A stretch of 18,201 bases of DNA from a bacterium (GTDB lineage Bacteria > B130-G9), in assembly GCA_035527515.1 (NCBI GenBank), contig DATLAJ010000069.1, positions 1 to 18,201 on the forward strand, in the 5' to 3' direction. The position numbers and the translations under genes were made by a program. The notes beneath the pieces are model-generated. The model had not been told where the DNA came from and made no database searches. It saw only the letters and a list, made by a program, of their open reading frames with translations. Positions 14,396 to 18,201 of this stretch are shown here, piece after piece. Each line of letters begins with the position of its first letter. Positions within the stretch are counted from its first letter, which is position 1.

Positions 14396-16342
14396 TTAAC
14401 TAGCAGCGCCGGCCTGGCCGGCGGGTTGTTGCATATTGAGGAACGCAGGGTCGATATATATGTCCGCCTTGTCCTTTAGACCCTCGAGCCAGGCCGCAAG
14501 GGCCTTGTCCTCTTTGTTCGACCGCATCTCTTGCACCAGTTGAGGCTTCTTTCCGGCGAACTCATCTGGATTGAACTGGGAGTGCTCAACCACACTGAAA
14601 ACCACGTAGCGGCTGCGGAGATTGATCGGGCCGCCCACGCCGCCAACCTTCGCCTCAAATGCCTTCTTGACGAACTCATCGCTCTGGCCGATGCCTCGCA
14701 CATAGCCGTCCTTAGTGAACGGGTTGGTCTCCTTGACCGTAAGGCCCCACGCTTTTGCCGTCTTGTCGAACGACGCCTGGTCCTTCACCTTCTGCGCAAA
14801 CTCGGTCGCCTTCTTCTGGGCAATATCGTCGCTCTCTCGTCTAGTCCAGTCTCGCTCGACCTTCTCCTTAGCCTGGTCAAACGGCAGGACCATCGAGGGC
14901 TTCTCGCCGAGCAGCTTCATCACAAAATACCGGTCCCTGCCCCCAACCACCGGACTGACCGCGTCCTTCGACAACCCCAACGCAGCGCTTGCAAACTGAA
15001 ACGAGCGCCCAATCCCCTTGATCTCGCCCGAGCGATCGAAGAAGTCCGTCGTCACAACCTCAAGGCCATTTGCCTTTGCGAACCCCTCAAGATCATTCGA
15101 TTCTCCTATCTGCTTATGCAGATTCTCCGCCGCTTCTTTGGCCAACTCGAGCGACTTTTCGCCCGTCAACTTCGCCCGGACATCCTCCTTCACCTCGTCG
15201 AAATTCTTGAGCTGGGCCTCTTTGCTGCCCTCGAGCTTGATGATGTGATAGCCGAACTTAGTCCTGACAACGTCGCTTATCTCGCCCACCTTCAGCGCGA
15301 AGGCAGCGTCCTCAAAGGGCTTGGCCATCTGACCCCGACCAAAGAAGCCCAGGTCGCCGCCCTTCGGGGCAGAAGGCCCCTCAGAGCTCTTCTCGGCCAG
15401 CTTGGCGAAATCCTCACCCGCACTCGCTCTGACCAACAATGCCTCGGCTTTCGTCTCGGCTGCATGCTCAACTTCCTTGCTCGCCCCCTCGGGAACCTTG
15501 ATCAGGATATGCCGGGCGCGCACCTGCTCCTCTTGCGTGTATTCCTTTTCGTGATCGTCATAGTAATCGCGGAGATCGTCCTCCGTCAGCTGCACCTGCG
15601 ACTTGTAGCCCTTGGGCTCGAAGAGCACATACTCAACATTCACCTCCCGCGGGCTCTTGTATTCTTCCTTCTGCGATTCGTAAAGCTCTTTGAGCGCAGC
15701 GTCGCTCGGTTTAAGACCCTTGCCAAGCTCCCTACCGTTGAACTCGACAAACTTGCAGCTGACCTTCTCGTTCTCCTTGATGTATTTGGCTTTGACCTCA
15801 TCGTCGGTTATCCTGACCGTCGCGCGGATGAGGTCCTCAAGCTTCGTGAGCTTCTGACTCTGTCGAACACTGTTCTCATAAGCCTCTGGAGGCACCCGCT
15901 GCATCGAGAGAAGCCGCATGTAAAAATCAGGCCTGAACTTGCCATTCTCGTCCAAAAAAACGGGCGTCTTCTCAATGACTGACCTGACCTCGGCATCGCT
16001 CACCACAATCCCCAAACTGTCGGCCTGGTGGAGCAAGAGGTGCCGGCGAATCAGCCCCTGCATGACGCGATTGGGAAGGTTTAGGTTCTCCAGCATTTCA
16101 GGCGTCAACTGATCCTTGTAAATGCTGCGGTAGTAGTCCGCATAACGCCGCATTGCAGATTGATACTCGCCGGGGGTTATCTGCTCCCCGTTGACCGACG
16201 CCATCACAGAGCTCTCATCGTGGCTAATCCCACGATCACCGGCGCCCCAGACGAGGAATATCGTTCCGACGAAAGCCGCTATCACAATCCAAAGGAGCAC
16301 AGAAAGTTTCTTCATATGCTTGCGCATCGCCAGCAGCACCAT
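14396..16342 (-). CDS. ppiD: PpiD-like membrane-anchored periplasmic foldase
   Basis: The protein has 648 residues from the chosen start. Residues about 13-33 form one membrane anchor ([20 protein letters not shown]) after a basic N-terminus, then SurA_N-like chaperone helices (about 45-200). A canonical parvulin domain spans about 272-372, with [18 protein letters not shown] and FGYHIIKL, so both hallmark histidines are present. A long C-terminal region (about 380-648) resembles the second PpiD rotamase-like and chaperone segments. PpiD assists folding of newly exported proteins near the Sec translocon. An ATG at 16384 is in frame, but the ATG at 16342 has a consensus AGGAGGG eight nt upstream and puts the anchor at the N-terminus, so I use 16342. 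It lies 168 nt after cysS and 27 nt before thiolase. The pairing with metabolic genes is probably positional rather than functional. Confidence 0.92.
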   Translation of the reverse strand: MVLLAMRKHMKKLSVLLWIVIAAFVGTIFLVWGAGDRGISHDESSVMASVNGEQITPGEYQSAMRRYADYYRSIYKDQLTPEMLENLNLPNRVMQGLIRRHLLLHQADSLGIVVSDAEVRSVIEKTPVFLDENGKFRPDFYMRLLSMQRVPPEAYENSVRQSQKLTKLEDLIRATVRITDDEVKAKYIKENEKVSCKFVEFNGRELGKGLKPSDAALKELYESQKEEYKSPREVNVEYVLFEPKGYKSQVQLTEDDLRDYYDDHEKEYTQEEQVRARHILIKVPEGASKEVEHAAETKAEALLVRASAGEDFAKLAEKSSEGPSAPKGGDLGFFGRGQMAKPFEDAAFALKVGEISDVVRTKFGYHIIKLEGSKEAQLKNFDEVKEDVRAKLTGEKSLELAKEAAENLHKQIGESNDLEGFAKANGLEVVTTDFFDRSGEIKGIGRSFQFASAALGLSKDAVSPVVGGRDRYFVMKLLGEKPSMVLPFDQAKEKVERDWTRRESDDIAQKKATEFAQKVKDQASFDKTAKAWGLTVKETNPFTKDGYVRGIGQSDEFVKKAFEAKVGGVGGPINLRSRYVVFSVVEHSQFNPDEFAGKKPQLVQEMRSNKEDKALAAWLEGLKDKADIYIDPAFLNMQQPAGQAGAAS

Positions 16343-16350
16343 CTCTAGTT

Positions 16351-16357
16351 CCCTCCT
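16351..16357 (-). promoter_or_regulatory. Ribosome binding site that sets the ppiD start
   Basis: Read on the minus strand this is AGGAGGG, eight nt before the ATG at 16342. No comparable site precedes the in-frame ATG at 16384. It supports the shorter protein. Confidence 0.8.
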
Positions 16358-16510
16358 GAGATAGATGTGAAACTGCGCAGGCATTCTGAGCCATAAACCG
16401 CACCCTCGGCAGAACCCGGCACATCCCTCAAAGCAAAGCGAGCATCCATTCTAGCCCCCAAACAACTCCATGTCGCCCGCCTTTCAACGGGAGACCCGCC
16501 GAACCCTAAT

Positions 16511-17905
16511 TCACTGCAAACGCTTGATCCTGATCCCATCCTTTGTGTCCTCTATAATGATTCCCCTGTCTCTCAACTGCTCACGAAGTCTGTCTGCATA
16601 GGCCCAGTCCCGGGACCTCCGCGCCTCACGTCGCATCTTGATGAGTTCATCCTCCTCTTGCGAGAGCTCAACCTCCTCACCAAGCTCAATCACGCCGACC
16701 ACAGAGTTAATACGCTCAAGAAGGCTCTCAATGGAGCTCCTGTCATTCTCGCTTATCTCCCCCCCATGCATCAGCTCGTTCACTGATCTGATAAATGTGA
16801 AAAAAACGCCCATAGCTTCTGAAATGTTGAGGTCGTCGTCCATCGCCGCCTCGAACTCGCGCTCGCATTCACTGATGGACTGCGCGACCGCGGGACCGTC
16901 GCTATTTGAACAGCTGGCCGAGCGCAGGCTTCTCACGAAGCCGTCTATCCTTGCAAGCGGACCCGCTGCCTGCTGTAGCGCATCAAGGCTGAAGTTCAGC
17001 TGCTTGCGGTAGTGCGCGGACAGTAGGAAGTAGCGAACTTGACGTGGTTCGTAACCCATCGCGGTGATCTCACGCAACGTGTAGATGTTGCCGGCCGATT
17101 TGGCCATCTTGCTCCTGTCCATCAAGAGGTGCTCTGAATGCAGCCAATAGCGGGCAAGCGGTTTCCCTGTCGCCGCCCTGGACTGTGCGATCTCGTTCTC
17201 GTGATGGGGGAACATGTTATCGACTCCGCCGGTGTGGATGTCAAACGTCTCCCCCAGGTATCTCATGCTCATTGCAGAGCACTCGATATGCCAACCCGGC
17301 CTACCAGTGCCAAGCTCTGTGTCCCAAGACGGCTCACCCGGTTTCGCCGCCTTCCAAAGCGCAAAATCCCTAATGTCCTGCTTCTCATACTCGTCCCGGT
17401 CAACCCTAGAACGAACCTGACAAAGAGTCGGTTTCACCCCCGTAAGAGCACCGTAAGGCTTAAACTTGCTCACGTCAAAGTAGATCGACCCATCGCTCTC
17501 ATAAGCATACCCATTGCGCAGTATCCGCCCTATCAGCGACACCATATCCCCAATGTGCTCCGTCGCCCGTGGATAATGCTCAGCCAGCTCGATCCCTACC
17601 GCCGAGATGTCCTCGAAAAAAGCCCTCGTGAAACGCGACGTGAACTCGCCAAGCGAAATCCCCTCCTCGTTGGCGCCCTTTATAGTCTTGTCGTCAATGT
17701 CAGTCACGTTCATCACTTGTGTTACCTTGAAACCTTTGAACTTGAGATACCGCCTCAGCAGGTCCTCAAACAAGAAAGTGCGTAGGTTCCCAATGTGAAT
17801 GTAGCTATACACCGTCGGGCCGCAGGTGTAGAGCCCAACGTTGGGCGGATTCAGAGGAACGAACTCCTCATCCCTGCGACTAATGGTGTTGAACAAATGT
17901 AACAT
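16511..17905 (-). CDS. cysS: Cysteinyl-tRNA synthetase
   Basis: The protein has 464 residues from the ATG at 17905, normal for the family. It charges tRNA-Cys with cysteine using ATP in the cytoplasm. The class I signature HIGN is at 37-40 and the KMSKS loop reads KMAKS at 266-270. The zinc ligands fall at Cys28 (LYTCGPTVY), Cys209 (WHIECSAM), His234 and Glu238 (FPHHENE), the same numbers as in E. coli CysRS as I recall them, which supports this start. The C-terminal helical DALR-like region and a short tail ending IKRLQ bind the tRNA. The open frame continues upstream to 18181, but those 92 extra residues are Arg/Pro/Ser-rich, lie outside the family and cover a hairpin repeat. The ribosome binding site before 17905 is weak (GAGAG, 7 nt). 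The gene leads the minus-strand array in this window. Confidence 0.96.
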   Translation of the reverse strand: MLHLFNTISRRDEEFVPLNPPNVGLYTCGPTVYSYIHIGNLRTFLFEDLLRRYLKFKGFKVTQVMNVTDIDDKTIKGANEEGISLGEFTSRFTRAFFEDISAVGIELAEHYPRATEHIGDMVSLIGRILRNGYAYESDGSIYFDVSKFKPYGALTGVKPTLCQVRSRVDRDEYEKQDIRDFALWKAAKPGEPSWDTELGTGRPGWHIECSAMSMRYLGETFDIHTGGVDNMFPHHENEIAQSRAATGKPLARYWLHSEHLLMDRSKMAKSAGNIYTLREITAMGYEPRQVRYFLLSAHYRKQLNFSLDALQQAAGPLARIDGFVRSLRSASCSNSDGPAVAQSISECEREFEAAMDDDLNISEAMGVFFTFIRSVNELMHGGEISENDRSSIESLLERINSVVGVIELGEEVELSQEEDELIKMRREARRSRDWAYADRLREQLRDRGIIIEDTKDGIRIKRLQ

Positions 17906-18121
17906 CCCGAAACTCTCGCTTACTAATTGGCCGCTGGGCCCAGAGCAGAATAAGTCGCCACCTCTGGGCAGCGACTTTAGGCGGACCTCCTCCGACCCCG
18001 CACTCTCTACATTCAAAATAGCACAACCTCGCTCATCCTTGCAAGCCACAGGAGCTTCCCCGACAATCAGATTGGAGCGCGGAACGTTGCGGCTGCCTCG
18101 CGGATGGAGGGCAGAAGCTCT

Positions 18122-18162
18122 TGCCCGAAGGGCAGACCATGGGTAGCCGCAGGCGTAGCCTG
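18122..18162. repeat. Back-to-back small hairpins upstream of cysS, likely dispersed palindromic repeat
   Basis: TGCCC (18122-18126) pairs with GGGCA (18130-18134) around GAA. CAGGC (18150-18154) pairs with GCCTG (18158-18162) around GTA. The surrounding GC-rich sequence (about 18060-18175) is open in several frames yet resembles no protein, as expected for a REP-like intergenic element. Only one copy is in this window, so repeat status is inferred from structure. Confidence 0.4.
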
Positions 18163-18201
18163 ACGGTGCGAATACCGCCACAATCCCCCTCCCCGTTGCG
18201 T

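Noticed and set aside
14531-15982. 483-codon open frame on the plus strand
   Set aside because: It is exactly antisense to ppiD, whose domains and motifs are unambiguous; the antisense product resembles nothing and has biased composition.
16343-16384. 14-residue upstream extension of the PpiD-like protein
   Set aside because: The consensus AGGAGGG fits only the ATG at 16342, and the extension would precede the basic, membrane-anchored N-terminus.
17096-17110. KMAKS instead of KMSKS in CysRS
   Set aside because: The second-serine-to-alanine variant is a tolerated variation of this loop, and all other catalytic and zinc residues are present.
17906-18181. 92-residue N-terminal extension of cysteinyl-tRNA synthetase
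   Set aside because: The family starts at MLHLFNT. Starting there places the zinc ligands at 28, 209, 234 and 238 as in E. coli. The extension has unnatural composition and overlaps hairpins.
1-18201. CRISPR array, tRNA/rRNA genes, transposase or phage genes
   Set aside because: No regularly spaced short direct repeats, no cloverleaf or rRNA-like stretches, and no integrase, transposase or structural phage motifs were seen on either strand. The only tandem repeats are inside coding genes.

Overview
The window reads as chromosomal DNA from a bacterium of moderately high GC content. It is probably diderm: it carries a PpiD-type membrane-anchored foldase, a secreted SurA/parvulin-like protein and a MacB/FtsX-type permease. 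Several genes point to CoA-ester fermentation or beta-oxidation with energy conserved by an NDP-forming acyl-CoA synthetase, which suggests an anaerobic or facultative lifestyle. No rRNA, tRNA or other phylogenetic marker besides cysS is present, so I do not assign a taxon. An uncultured lineage is an inference only.

Layout. The left part (1-2866) is on the plus strand. It holds the 3' end of an unrecognised repeat protein followed by a perfect hairpin. Next come a membrane-anchored HEAT-repeat protein and, directly abutting it (TAA then ATG), a secreted SurA/parvulin-like protein whose two hallmark histidines are replaced. Positions 2867-3281 have no convincing intact gene, only a short minus-strand fragment. 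A lower-GC stretch (about 3250-4920) holds a solitary radical SAM/SPASM gene on the minus strand. Divergent from it is a small plus-strand pair encoding a DUF2442 protein and a HicB-like antitoxin without HicA. Two small hairpins close that pair, where it converges with the next block.

The right two thirds (5253-17905) is one long co-directional minus-strand array. In transcription order it is cysS, ppiD-like, thiolase, 3-hydroxyacyl-CoA dehydrogenase, acyl-CoA dehydrogenase, FtsX/MacB-type permease, hyuA-like, and a fused NDP-forming acyl-CoA synthetase. Gaps are 27-168 nt, and strong Shine-Dalgarno sequences precede several genes. The thiolase, hbd and acyl-CoA dehydrogenase genes give three of the four core reactions linking acetyl-CoA and butyryl-CoA; enoyl-CoA hydratase and EtfAB are not in the window. 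The acyl-CoA synthetase could turn the resulting acyl-CoA into free acid plus ATP. HyuA lacks HyuB, and the permease lacks its ATPase.

The right edge (17906-18201) is the cysS upstream region. It contains back-to-back small hairpins that look like a dispersed repeat rather than coding sequence. I see no CRISPR array, prophage, transposase or RNA gene. Nothing here is a clear new defence or biosynthetic system. The best leads are the permuted acyl-CoA synthetase with a HyuB-less HyuA, the HEAT/degenerate-parvulin pair, the orphan radical SAM gene and the DUF2442-HicB pair.
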